In this document: positions 10,901-20,132 of the stretch, one piece after another
Position numbering within the stretch: the stretch's first letter is position 1
How the letters are laid out: every line of letters starts with the position of its first letter
NCBI GenBank assembly: GCA_003116995.1
Contig: BDSL01000079.1
Location: 124,001 to 188,000 of the forward strand
Reading direction: 5' to 3'
Source: Yamagishiella unicocca
Lineage: Eukaryota > Chlorophyta > Chlorophyceae > Chlamydomonadales > Volvocaceae
DNA length: 64,000 nt
The notes under the pieces: model-generated
Told to the model about the DNA's origin: nothing
Database searches by the model: none
Seen by the model: the letters and a program-made list of their open reading frames with translations, nothing else
Made by a program: the position numbers and the translations under genes

Positions 10901-13900
10901 GTCGCCGGGTCGGAGATCAGATCACGTGGGCACAGTGTACGACCCGAACCCAGTCATGTTTGTTTGACTAGAGCTTGCGCTGATTGCTGCTGGTGGATCC
11001 TCCCACCTCCCCTCCTCCCGAAGGCCATGCACCCACTACATTTCCCCAGCCGCGTTACCGGTCCTTTTATTGTAACCCTCCCCCCCCTCCCCTTCACCAG
11101 CGGCCGCGACGCCACGTCAGCACGTCGGCGCACCTTGGCTGAGAAGTCGCAGCACAGGTACAGCACCTCCTCCGTCTTGACGTTGATCCAGCCCAACAGC
11201 GCCAGGTCCCACGTCACGGCGAAGGTGCACCACAGGATCTGCGCAGTGGGGTCGGGGCCGGGTGGAGGCGGGGCCGGCCGGTGGGGTTGGTGTGGGGCCG
11301 GGCCTGGCTGCGGGGGCGGGCAGCTAACGGGGTTGGTGGAGGGTCGGAGCAGGCTGGCCAGCAGGAGGTGTTTGGCCTCAGCACTGCAGGATGACAGGAA
11401 CCGAGGCTGAGCCTCGGCATGGAGGCGGGTCTCAGCTGGAGGGAGAGGAAGCGACAGGGAAGGACAGCTCCAGAAACAATCCACGAGGTGCTGGGGTGTC
11501 GGCGCGTTGCACGCAGCCCGGAAAGACCCACGGGTCTTTCCCGCTTACGAAGACGCCGCGTGCCGTGACGGAGTACTGCTGCGCATGTCCAGTTGCCGAA
11601 CCAGCCGCCCTGGGCATACCACGCGGCGCCAGGTCACGACCACTCCTGCGAGTAAACACGCCTCCTGCCTTCTCCACACGGACCCTGAACCCAAACCCGA
11701 ACCCGAACCCAAACCCAAACCCCTTGCAGGTTGCGGCACGTACCAGGTTAAGCACGTAGATGAGCAGCATGGTCAGCTGCAGCGACCGCGTGCGGACTTG
11801 CTCCATGGCCCTGGATGCCGGGCGCGGGGATTGGGGGGAACACCAAGGGGGCGTGGCGGGGCAGGGGGGGAAAGCGGCTGGGGGCGCGGCGGGGCCGCCG
11901 GTAGCGGCAACACAGGAAGGGAGCTACGGCGCGGTAGCAGGAGCACAGCGAGGGGTTGCGTGCCGTGTGTTCCGTTGCGATGAGGTCTGCGAGCAGGCGT
12001 CCAATCTCACTCTCCTCACCGCTCTTCTCTCCACACGGTTATGGTCGCTCTTCTCTTTCCTCTCGCTCTCCTCTCCGCTCTTCTTGCCGCCCCGCCCGCC
12101 CCCCCCCCACACACATACACACATCCTCTCCCCTTGCACAGCACCGTACCGCTCATTGCAGCGGCTGTCAATACGGGCCGCCGCTCGCGAAGTGCTCGCT
12201 ACCGCCCCACCGAGCGCCCGACTCCCCACCCCACTTGACACGACGGCACTCCGCCCGTCCTGCCACGTCCTATCCTCCCAACGCAGCAGCTCGCCGCACG
12301 GCTCTGTTCCACACATCAAAAACCTACTCCTTCTTCACCTCGTTCTCTCTCCTTTTGCACGCATCGCTCATCCCTCTCCAATTTTTATTTTCTCTCTCCT
12401 CCCCTGGACATCTTCTTCTTCTTATTCCAATCGTACAAACTCCACCGCTCTCATACAGCTCTCCTCTCTCACACAGCTCTCTCCTCTCGTGCCTCGCCGC
12501 GCCTCCGCCAGGCAGACCACGCCACCAGGTGGCCTGGTTGACATCAAACCCCGCCCCCAACCCCGTATTTGCAAGGCCCCTGAGTCCATTAACCCTAACA
12601 TGCCGTCTGGCCGCGCACCGCTGCCGCCATCCGGGAAGGGCATGGCGCTCCCTGCACCGCCCCAGTCTTCCTCCCCGCCCCCGCCCCTCGCCCGCCCCTC
12701 CCCCGAGCCAATGCGGGGGTACCTGGCCAACAAGCCTTTCCGTTGCACGTTGCCACCAGACCAGAGGGGGGCGGTCTTGGCTTGGCGGTGCGCGGCGATA
12801 CACCTATGCAGTACGCACGTCGGTTTGTACGGCAGGATCTGGTGCGGCACTTGCTTTGTCACTAAGCGCCGTACGCGCGTGGAATCGGGGCCGGCGGGAC
12901 GCGGCCGCCGCTTTGTGAGACGTGTTCGGCAAGGAGGACATAGAGCCGCGTCAGGGCGGGCGGGCAAGCCGGGTGCGCATTGAGGTCGGTCGCGAGGCCT
13001 GGACCCCGAACCCGAGCCGCGTCGGTGCAGTATTGCATCCGCGGGCGGCGAGTGCGTGAGGCGGTGCAAGGCGGGGAGGAGGAGTGGACGCGCGCACCCG
13101 CGACAACACGTCCACAAACCAAGTACCCAAACTGCCCTGTCCGCCAATGTCAAAAGCGAATCAAGCAGGCGGCATCTCGCGGCGACGCCTTGGTGCGAGC
13201 AGTGGGGCTGTTCAGCTCGGCCGCAAACACCCGGGCACCGCCGACCAGCCGGCAACATCACTCCGACCGTCCCTCAACCGACGCGATGCACCCGGATAGA
13301 ACCACGGGAGCGACAAGAGGCGGAGCGACGGTACTCGCCGGCGGAGGAAACAGGTGAGGACGGCGGGCATGCCGTTGGCGAGTGGGCTGCGGGCTGGCTT
13401 ATGGATGCGGCATTACCTGGCAGAGCAACTGTGACGCCCGCACCCCTCCAAGTAGACAGTTGGTGGCAGCGGCGTGCACGACACATCACCACACAGCCAA
13501 GGACGTAACCGGTGCTCCACACAAGCAACGCTTGCCATGCAACACCACTATCAGGATACCCTCCCTCGCGGCGATGCCCCAGGCAATAACAGGTAACGGC
13601 TAAATGCATCCCGAGACTCCAAGCGCCCCAAACAAACGGTCATTTCCACCGTTTTTCGTGCGCCTCGCAAACATACACGGACCCTCATGTTGGTACCCGC
13701 ATCCTGCATACCACCCTGCCTTGCCGCACTCACTCGGTAAAGGCCTTGTGCATGTACGGCACCACGGGCAGCATGGCCACGTGCGTTACGATTGACCAGA
13801 GCACTGCGCTCGCAGCGGCGGCGGCAGAGGCGAGCGGGGAGGGGAAAGAGGGATGGGTGGGTTTGCTGTACGCTACCCGGCACCTCGTGCAGCCGGCACC

Positions 13901-16426
13901 TCGTGCAGCCGGCCCCCATCAAGCCAGCCCATGGCTGCCCCCGCTGGACCCCATCCTCTGCGGCACTGGCGGGCGGATCACACGTCCAGCCGGCAATACC
14001 GGCCCCGGCCCCACGCGCCTCCGTGTGACCCCCTCCCCACTCCGCCCCGCTACAAAACCGGTTGTGTAACCGGGTCCTCCCCCCCTCCTCCGCCACAGAC
14101 CGCCAAGCTGACCCCCAGCTTGCATCCCATCCCCCGGCTCAGGGGCCCCGCTCCTTACCTCTCTGCCAGCCGGTGGTGACCAGCGCAGCTAACCCCGTGA
14201 CCACCATCACCTCGTCAAAGATGATTGCGGTGAAAGCCTGAACGACGGGACAGACGGTGGGCAGCGCGGGTTGTCACAAGGATGGCGCGGCGGCGGCGCA
14301 GCGGGTGGCAGCGAGGCTGGCCACCGGCCGAGCCTGCTAGGGGCCGCAAGGCCGAGCCTGCCAGGGGCCGCAAGGCCGAGCCTGCTAGGGGCCGCAAGGC
14401 CGAGCCTGCCAGGGGCCGCAAGGCCGAGCCTGCCAGGGGCCGCAAGGCCGAGCCTGGGAGGGGCCGCAAGGCCGAGCCTGCTAGGGGCCGCAAGGCCGAG
14501 CCTGCTAGGGGCCGCAAGGCCGAGCCTGCCAGGGGCCGCAAGGCCGAGCTTGCCAGGGGCCGCAAGGCCGAGCCTGCCACGGGGCGCAAGGCCGAGCCTG
14601 CCACGGGGCGCAAGGCCTCCTCTACGGGTGGGGCAGCCAGTGACAATACGTCAGCGGCAGGCACACCGCCGCACGAGCTGAACGGCCGGCCCCGCACACA
14701 CGCGCACACATATGCACACACAAGGCCTTCCTGGATAACTCCGGAGGGCCAGGAGCATATCGGCAGGTTCAACTGCTGGCTCCCGCCGGTGTAGCTAGCT
14801 AGGGGGGGGCCACCGCGGAAACTCGCCTCTCGTGGTGTGATGGTGGAAGAGATCATCTTTAGCAGCATGAGGATGGAGGGCGTTGTGTGCATCCAGCAGA
14901 TATACCGCTGCACCACCACACTGCGCGGCCGGGGCGATGTGGGCGAGAGAAAGGTGCACACGAGTGAGGGTGAGGGCGCAGCGGACCAGCAGCAGCAGCA
15001 GCAGCGTGCGTGCTGATAAAGCTTAGCCGTGGGAACCCGATGAGTGTGCATGTGCGTTTTAGACAATCGGTGCGCGAAGGCGCTGAGCAGCGGTCGCTCA
15101 GGGCCCGTATGGCAAAGGCAGGAACCGGCGGCGACTTGGCGCAACGCAGCGGGCACCAGCGGCAGGTGTGGTAACTTACGGCCTGCCCGCTTCAGTCAGC
15201 GTGATGACGGGCGTGAAAAAGCGGACCATGATGTTGGTGGTGGATGCCATGCCTGCGGGGCAGGGGAGCGGACAGCGAGCTGGGGTCGGAGGAGTGCAGA
15301 GAGTCGCAGCGGGAAGGTGGCGTAAAAAGACCCGGTTACAGCAGGGGGGAGTTGCGCGATGTGGGTCGGATTGCCGTGATCGTGATTCGGACGATGCGGC
15401 CTCGGAATTGGGGAGGGCGGCCCAGGGCTGCTGGGCGGTAGGCTGCGTCAGGGACAGCAGCTGCTGGGCGGTAGGCTGCGACAGGGACAGCAGCTGCTGG
15501 GGGATGGCGGGATGGCGCCGTCGCGGCGACCCGGAGGAGTTCCAGTGCGCGCGCGAACGCCGCTGTTGGCGGTGCTGCCGCGGCTGCTGGCGCAGAAAGA
15601 ATACACTTCGGGCGGCGGAAGGTACGTGGCTGCCGCTGTTGCTTACTGCATAACGCGGCACCCCAGCTGTCATGCAAGGCGAACGAACCGTGGCGCAGAG
15701 CCCCGCAAGATAATGACATGTTAGCTGGGAGAGCTGCTGGAAGGGTAGCTTGAAGAGCGCGGCGGTTACAGCCGAACATGTAGGAAGTAAGCTGGTTTGC
15801 GGCTTCTACGGTCTTTCATGCATTCAGCCGCGCAGCAAACGCTCAAGTGTTTTTCCCGACCCAGGCTGCCTGTACCCCACCTTTAATAAACGTTGGCAGG
15901 AGGACGCAATCCATTTTTATGGTTTGCCGTTCAAACACTATGTTGAGCACATCAATCGCCAAGGCTGTCAGGAATATAGACGTCGATCGGTCGTACACCG
16001 CGTAGGGCACCTGCGTACCATTGTGGCCATAGTTTGGGCAACGGGCACAGGTTTGCGTTCCCAAGGGTCTTGAGATCGCATACGCCATCCCTCGATCCAT
16101 CAAAGCAGTGCTGCGTGCATGCGCAGCTAAGGGAGTGGCACAAGGCGCGCGCGCGTAGGTGCAGCGACGGAAAAGAGCCCCCAATCCTGGGGGTTCTCCA
16201 TGCAGGCACGATTTTTGGGTGGATTTCTGGGTTGTGTCTGTGGAGGACGGTGGTGGATATGCCTACCGCAGCGCCCACACCCACGCCCAAGGCAGGTTTG
16301 CCCCCATACCGCAACCCAGGCAGGGTAAAGGTTCCGCTGCGGGCCTGAAGTTTCGCATGGCAGGCCATTGTCTTCCAAATATCCCCAAGACATGTCGTAG
16401 AATGCACTTGTTGCTAGAGCTTGCAC
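228..16426 (-). CDS. Histidine-kinase rhodopsin with two receiver domains and a degenerate cyclase-like domain (25-exon model)
   Basis: Predicted light sensor: a retinal-binding membrane domain feeding a His-Asp phosphorelay. The exons I could join with matching phase are 16426-16310, 16010-15881, 15252-15180, 14920-14827, 14237-14159, 13803-13734, 11810-11744, 11238-11134, 10789-10673, 10455-10380, 10054-9888, 9563-9435, 8847-8680, 8310-8251, 8058-7970, 7809-7529, 7144-6845, 6329-6225, 5736-5625, 5251-5179, 4762-4606, 4374-4121, 3715-3566, 3199-3105 and 2844-228, totalling 5,685 nt (1,894 residues plus a TAG stop). Order: seven helices, dimerisation/H-box, ATPase domain, linker, receiver 1, receiver 2, cyclase-like domain, low-complexity tail. 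This is the architecture of chlamydomonad Cop5/HKR-type opsins (established family) with one extra receiver. Two introns use GC donors (after 14827 and 8680). The first coding exon is unresolved; a start upstream of 16426 is likely. No polyadenylation signal is visible in the 227 bases left of the stop. Confidence 0.92.
1975..2560 (-). other. Class III nucleotide-cyclase-like domain, predicted catalytically dead
   Basis: After the second receiver and an Ala-rich linker, the last exon encodes a segment with the layout of a class III adenylyl/guanylyl cyclase. VSVADYAGL corresponds to the first metal-binding strand (consensus FxDIxGFT) and keeps its Asp. [16 protein letters not shown] matches the following helix. 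[15 protein letters not shown] matches KIxTIGDxYMxxxGLP, but the second metal-binding Asp is Ser. [17 protein letters not shown] matches the FGDTVNxASRM region, but the transition-state Asn and Arg are gone. The alignment is by eye. Inference: a pseudo-cyclase, perhaps a regulatory or dimerisation module. Confidence 0.7.
2815..4374 (-). other. Receiver domain 2
   Basis: A second receiver follows a Gly/Pro/Ser-rich linker of about 60 residues. The acidic cluster is in [18 protein letters not shown] (4374-4121), the phosphoacceptor Asp in [15 protein letters not shown] (3715-3566; model residue 968), the switch Ser in [13 protein letters not shown], and the Lys in ANTYVTKPF (3199-3105). It also closes with [12 protein letters not shown], nearly the same as receiver 1 ([12 protein letters not shown]), which suggests an internal duplication. 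All hallmark residues are present. Known HKR/two-component-cyclase opsins are generally described with one receiver, so the second copy is notable. Confidence 0.92.
5509..5622. repeat. Pyrimidine tract (CCCTCC)n
   Basis: About 110 bases of almost pure C and T on the plus strand, with irregular CCCTCCCTCC units. It sits directly beside the donor of the intron that follows the receiver-1 phospho-Asp exon, so the transcript carries a purine tract. Confidence 0.93.
6148..6216 (-). repeat. Dispersed intron repeat A, copy 1
   Basis: On the minus strand it reads TTCGAGGAAGACCCGTGGAT, then GCCAGAAAAAACCGTTTAG and GCATGCTGGAG. It lies in the rhodopsin intron after exon 6329-6225. Other copies are at 7168-7242, 10138-10200 and 56546-56627; a shorter one is at 5088-5126. 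Confidence 0.88.
6380..6470 (-). repeat. Dispersed intron repeat B, copy 1
   Basis: On the minus strand it reads CTCCTTGCCGCGCC, then ACCATCACCTTCACCACCCT and GTCGGCCGTGGATTCGCGGA followed by TTCTCTTATCC. It lies just upstream of rhodopsin exon 6329-6225. It matches 34498-34590 closely by eye. Confidence 0.85.
7168..7242 (+). repeat. Dispersed intron repeat A, copy 2
   Basis: It reads TTCGAGGAAGACCCGTGGAT, GCCCCAAAAAACGGTTTA and GCATGCTGGAGAACTGGG. It lies in the rhodopsin intron directly upstream of exon 7144-6845, in the orientation opposite to copy 1. Confidence 0.88.
8860..9312. repeat. Minisatellite of about 39-46 bp, about eleven copies
   Basis: The unit contains GAGCGGGAGCATGCAGGGTT followed by G-rich GTGGGGAGGGGAGGGGT. 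Copies vary in the G-rich part. The array fills most of the intron between the kinase exons 9563-9435 and 8847-8680 of the rhodopsin gene. On the transcribed strand it is C-rich. Confidence 0.93.
10109..10200 (+). repeat. Dispersed intron repeat A, copy 3 (with part of repeat B beside it)
   Basis: ATAAGAGGATCCGCGAGTCC (repeat-B end) is followed closely by TTCGAGGAAGACCCGTGGAT and AACCGTTTAGG. It lies in the rhodopsin intron between exons 10455-10380 and 10054-9888. Confidence 0.8.
11687..11724. repeat. Telomere-like hexamer run (CCCAAA/CCCGAA)
   Basis: About six consecutive copies of AACCCA or AACCCG lie in an intron, about 20 bases inside the donor that follows exon 11810-11744. It differs from the known Chlamydomonas telomere unit TTTTAGGG. 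Confidence 0.8.
14331..14620. repeat. 24-bp minisatellite, about twelve copies
   Basis: The unit CCGAGCCTGCTAGGGGCCGC(AAGG) is repeated with small changes. It lies in the intron between the helix-C and helix-D exons of the rhodopsin gene. Because the unit is a multiple of three, the minus strand stays open and would read ALRPLAGS repeats, but the downstream helix-D exon is in another frame, so it is intronic. Confidence 0.93.
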
Positions 16427-16465
16427 CTGTGGGCCCTTACCTCGCGCCTTAGTGTGTCCAATCCC

Positions 16466-16759
16466 TCAGGGCTGTGCAGGACCTTCCGTCCGAGCAACGT
16501 CAACAACGTATAAGTCGCGATTCCAATCCTGGTAAATCATTCGGCAGGGTAAGTTGTCAGTTTCGCACAGGCTGACCCGCGCGAAGATACGCAAGGATAG
16601 GCTTACAATATCCACGGCAAACCCACAGACGCCCATAACCGAGATGTCCATGGCAGCTTCGGCTGGTCCATGTTTGCGTCCACTTCTGCTGCTCCTTGCT
16701 TCCTTCCGCCTGATTTGCTCGACCTCATTCCTCGACAACAGCGCCACCAGGCCCAACAA
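16466..16759 (-). other. Possible upstream exon of the rhodopsin kinase with an extra hydrophobic segment
   Basis: An open minus-strand frame of 97 codons lies just upstream of the first assembled exon. It begins MLGLVALLSRNEVEQ and contains a hydrophobic stretch (MDISVMGVCGFAVDIVSL) followed by NLPCRMIYQDWNRDLYV. It could supply the N-terminus and a TM0 helix, as seen in some fungal cyclase opsins, but I found no strong phase-0 donor to join it to the exon at 16426. It is listed as a candidate only. Confidence 0.3.
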
Positions 16760-19700
16760 TTGCGTCTATGTCAGCATACACGACTTATATTTCATAAGGT
16801 GCTCGATTATTTTAGTCAGGCTAGGCGGCGCGCCGGTTGCTGTGCCGGCTGCAAATAAGGGGGTCGGCGGAGAGCATAAGAGACAGCCTGGCTACCCTAT
16901 CTCCACATAACGGCAGCTTGAACAGAAAGTGTAGCGGGTACCGCAAGGAGGTATAGGAAGGGCGAAGAGACGGAAACTGTACGGGAAACGCGACGCGGAA
17001 AGATGTGGAAGGTTGTCCCTTATCAGACTGTTTCAGTGCAATAGATATGCCTGTTGATGGCACTAGCTCGTGAGGAAAGTATCTCTTGTCTTTTTGCGAC
17101 TGACACATACCATGCCCTAGGCATGCAGGCCGACAGCAAGGTTTACGAGCGCGCAGCATTAAGTGAGCTCACCGTGTCGGACAGGCATCCACAGGCCCTC
17201 TTTAACGACTGGGCATATTACGTATCCAAACCGGAAGCGTACTGTCAGCAGCTTTGTGCATGTCTGAGGCTCGAATGCTCCAAGCCTCGACAGCAGAACC
17301 CTAGCTCCAAGAGTATGGTGATTTAATGAGCCGCTCCTTGCAATTGTCTGGCATTGTGTCCATCCCCATTCGTCTAGTGGCTGAGTTGTGTGTGTATGTG
17401 TGTTTGACCGCTAAGGCTCAAGACTCCACGGGAAATGAACGGTCCGGGGTTTGTGTGTTTTATAAATGCTGAGCTGAGCCGCCGGGGTTTGTGTGTGTGT
17501 GTGGGGGGGGGGTCATATCTAGCCGGCCCTGGCGCTGGCCGCCGGCAGCTGCCCTGCCCGAAACGGAAACACCGCCGACGCCCTCGACGCCCTCGTAACC
17601 AAACCTGGTGTGGGCCGAGGGGCGTGCGTAGCCTCTGCCCTCCCCCTCTGTTCAACTCGGACCTCTCGTAAACTCTGGCCATACGGTGCACTTAGGCAGT
17701 GTCGATCCTTAGAGTTCCGCTACAGCAGCTTTGGCGGGCTACCCTCCCTGAAGTGCTTGCTGCACGGCGCAGCATCTTCCCTGCGCAGATGCGGACGCCG
17801 ATGTGCAATAGGGCCCGGGAAGGAACAACAACAACTCCCGTTCCCATAGCCCATAAACCCAATAAGATACAACAAGCCAAGCAAGGGGAGACTCTGGCAG
17901 GGGTGCCCTTTTTGCCTAGCTCACCATTATGGCACACGTCAGAGCATCAGAGCGCTCTGGTCTCGAGTCAGACATTGCCTGCGGGTTTGCTACGGGGCTC
18001 ATTAACCAACGACACCAGTTCACCGCACTACTGTGACCTGAAGGCGCCGGCCCGTCCTTGCCCCGTCCTTGCCTGCATGGGTAATCATGGCCTCCATAGC
18101 CTCCCTCACCCACCGCTCCCTTTTCCCACGATGCCTTAATAATAAGACGGAGACCCTACTTCCGACATTCTCGCCCCCTCATCCATCTTGTGCGCCCCCC
18201 TCAAAAGCTGTCCCCGCTTGTTGCGCACACCACATGTGCCCGTCCACTACCGAGAGGATAGGGAGGCCAGGCCCCACCCCTTCCCTTCGGCACTCCCAGC
18301 TGTGCGAAACCCCAAATCCTTTGCCAGGAACCCCGCACCGCCCGCGCTTTTGCCACTTTTGATACGAGGTGTGGGCGGCGGGGCCGTCCCGTCGCCTTTG
18401 GGATTGTTCTGGGGCTCCGGCTCGATTGCTCCGTGGCGGGCGACGGCGTGTAGGCCCTCGCGTGTTTGGCTCATCGCCGCAAGTGCCGCCAGCTCCACTA
18501 CGTCGCATATCATTGCTGCACTCCCGGTGGCGCGTCTGCCAGCCACACATGCGCTCTGTTGATGGGGCTGGGCACATAGGCGTCGATTTGCGCTACTACC
18601 GCTCTCGCTGCTGAGCATTCCCAGAAGCGGTGTACACGCGGCGAGCAGAGCTGAAGTTCGGCCCCATCGATTGCCAGCCGCCAGAGCGTCCCCTTGCGTT
18701 CCCGCTCCCATCTAATGCGCTGCAAGCGTGCGGTTGAGAGCTCCCGTCGAGGTGTCATCTGGCGGCGGGAATACATTGCACATTCACACCATCGCACGTA
18801 CGAGGCGCGCATGGTACCTACCTGTCACGCAGGTCGTGAACTCGTGATCCTTGCAAGCAACCTCTGTTCGGAACGCCTAAGCTGCTTTCTACTACATCAT
18901 TAATGTGTGGTGCGATGTCACTGAAGCTTGGTAAATTATCGTGATGCTTGGCTCCACCTCGCAGACAGCAACAGTACGATCCACACTCCGATGATTCGGT
19001 AATTGCAGCAAACGCAGACATGGGGAGTTTGTTCACCAAGACCCCTACTACTCGTACGCTAGCGTTCCTTGTGGCGGCTACAAAACGACCACGACAGCCC
19101 TCCCACTACATGATGCACACACAAAAACGCAAGGCCAGAACTAATAATACGGATGTGCCTTGAATGTACCTGGGATAGCTGTCTCGCAGTCCACCTGTCC
19201 ACGTACTCACTGTACGGCGGCCGGTTGGCGTTTCAAATAAGAACGACGCCAATCGCGTTTGCAAATGTACATGACCATACTTGTTACGTTTGCCACCAAC
19301 TCCTTTAACCTAGACAATGACATCAGATAGGACTGCTGCCACCTTCCAGTTCCTACAACCCGAGACGACCCGAGCTACTGCCGCTGAGGAAAACGATTGC
19401 TGCAAAGCCTCCAGGTAAGACGGCAAAGCCTTCAACGTGCCCATTTGTTTGGAAATAACCGTACCTCATTTCATTGTCGTGTTTTGATAATCGCTAAGCA
19501 ACAGCCGGGGGGGTGAAAGACAACACACGGCTTTCTTCAAGGTCCATCAACAGCATCGTTCAGCATAGGATAGCTGCTATTATGAATTCTCATCACGTAG
19601 GCTGAGAAAAATATAGACATAGTCCAGTAGCCGGGGGCCCTCCTTACGGCGCGCGCATTGCCAAACACCACTCGGTGCACAAGGCACAGCATCTCCTGAA

Positions 19701-20132
19701 ATCCTCGTCATCATTGGTATAATTAGAGTAGGTGCACGTAAGTGCGCACCAACCAATCGTGACCTCCATCCTGTCCTCCAGTCCAGCGTCTCGCACTGCC
19801 CCTGTACCCCCGGTGTCATAACGGGCGCACAACAGTCGCCTCGGGCCCTTTCCCAACGATTCACAAAGGCCGGTTGGAAGGTTGGCAAAGTACACGCCTG
19901 CGGCACGATGTCCGGTCCACGGCCGCCATTTTCACGGCTTACCATGATGCGCATGGCGCCTCTCCTGACATACTTCCCCCCCTCTGCCGCCCTTGCCCAC
20001 CTCATGTACGGATCCCTTAATTCCGTTGCGCGCAGCCTCAGCTTCGCAGCGCGCCTTCAGCTCCTGGACAGCTACAGCTACAGCCGCGGCATAAAGCCGA
20101 TCACCGGCCCCAGCCCCGCGCAGAGTTCTGCA
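16760..20132. other. Intergenic region between divergent genes
   Basis: It separates the minus-strand rhodopsin kinase from the plus-strand coiled-coil gene and should hold both promoters. Open frames here are short and lack recognisable domains. The most protein-like is a 90-codon plus-strand frame at 17054-17326. A GT-rich stretch at 17384-17510 includes a motif repeated at 26.95 kb. I see no RNA gene. Confidence 0.5.
17384..17512. repeat. GT microsatellite with GCTGAGCTGAGC motif
   Basis: GT-rich tracts flank TTTTATAAATGCTGAGCTG. The core of about 27 bases, including the preceding GTGTG, matches the copy at 26.95 kb except for a small shift in the A/T run. Confidence 0.75.

Larger units (their letters stand above)
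10673..16010 (-). other. Rhodopsin module (helices A-G) of the histidine-kinase rhodopsin
   Basis: Eight exons encode the membrane domain. Helix A candidate: [18 protein letters not shown] (exon 16010-15881). Helix [18 protein letters not shown] (15252-15180). Helix [16 protein letters not shown] (14920-14827), aligning with bacteriorhodopsin RYADWLFTTP. Helix [17 protein letters not shown] (14237-14159). Helix [19 protein letters not shown] (13803-13734). Helix F spans 11810-11744 and 11238-11134. Helix G carries [12 protein letters not shown], matching bacteriorhodopsin LDVSAKVGF, so the Lys (model residue 245) is the retinal Schiff-base lysine; its codon is the last of exon 11238-11134. 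The Arg and Trp of helix C and TTP are kept, but the Asp85 position is Cys (model residue 115) and the Asp96 position is Leu. After helix G a charged linker ([18 protein letters not shown]) leads into the kinase. Confidence 0.92.

Noticed and set aside
14215..15156. 313-codon minus-strand frame with ALRPLAGS repeats
   Set aside because: Only its helix-C part is coding; the rest is an intron, because helix D resumes in another frame after a good acceptor.
17054..17326. 90-codon plus-strand frame (MMALAREESISCLFATD...)
   Set aside because: It has a balanced amino-acid mix, but there is no domain, no second exon and no conserved context, so it was not called as a gene.
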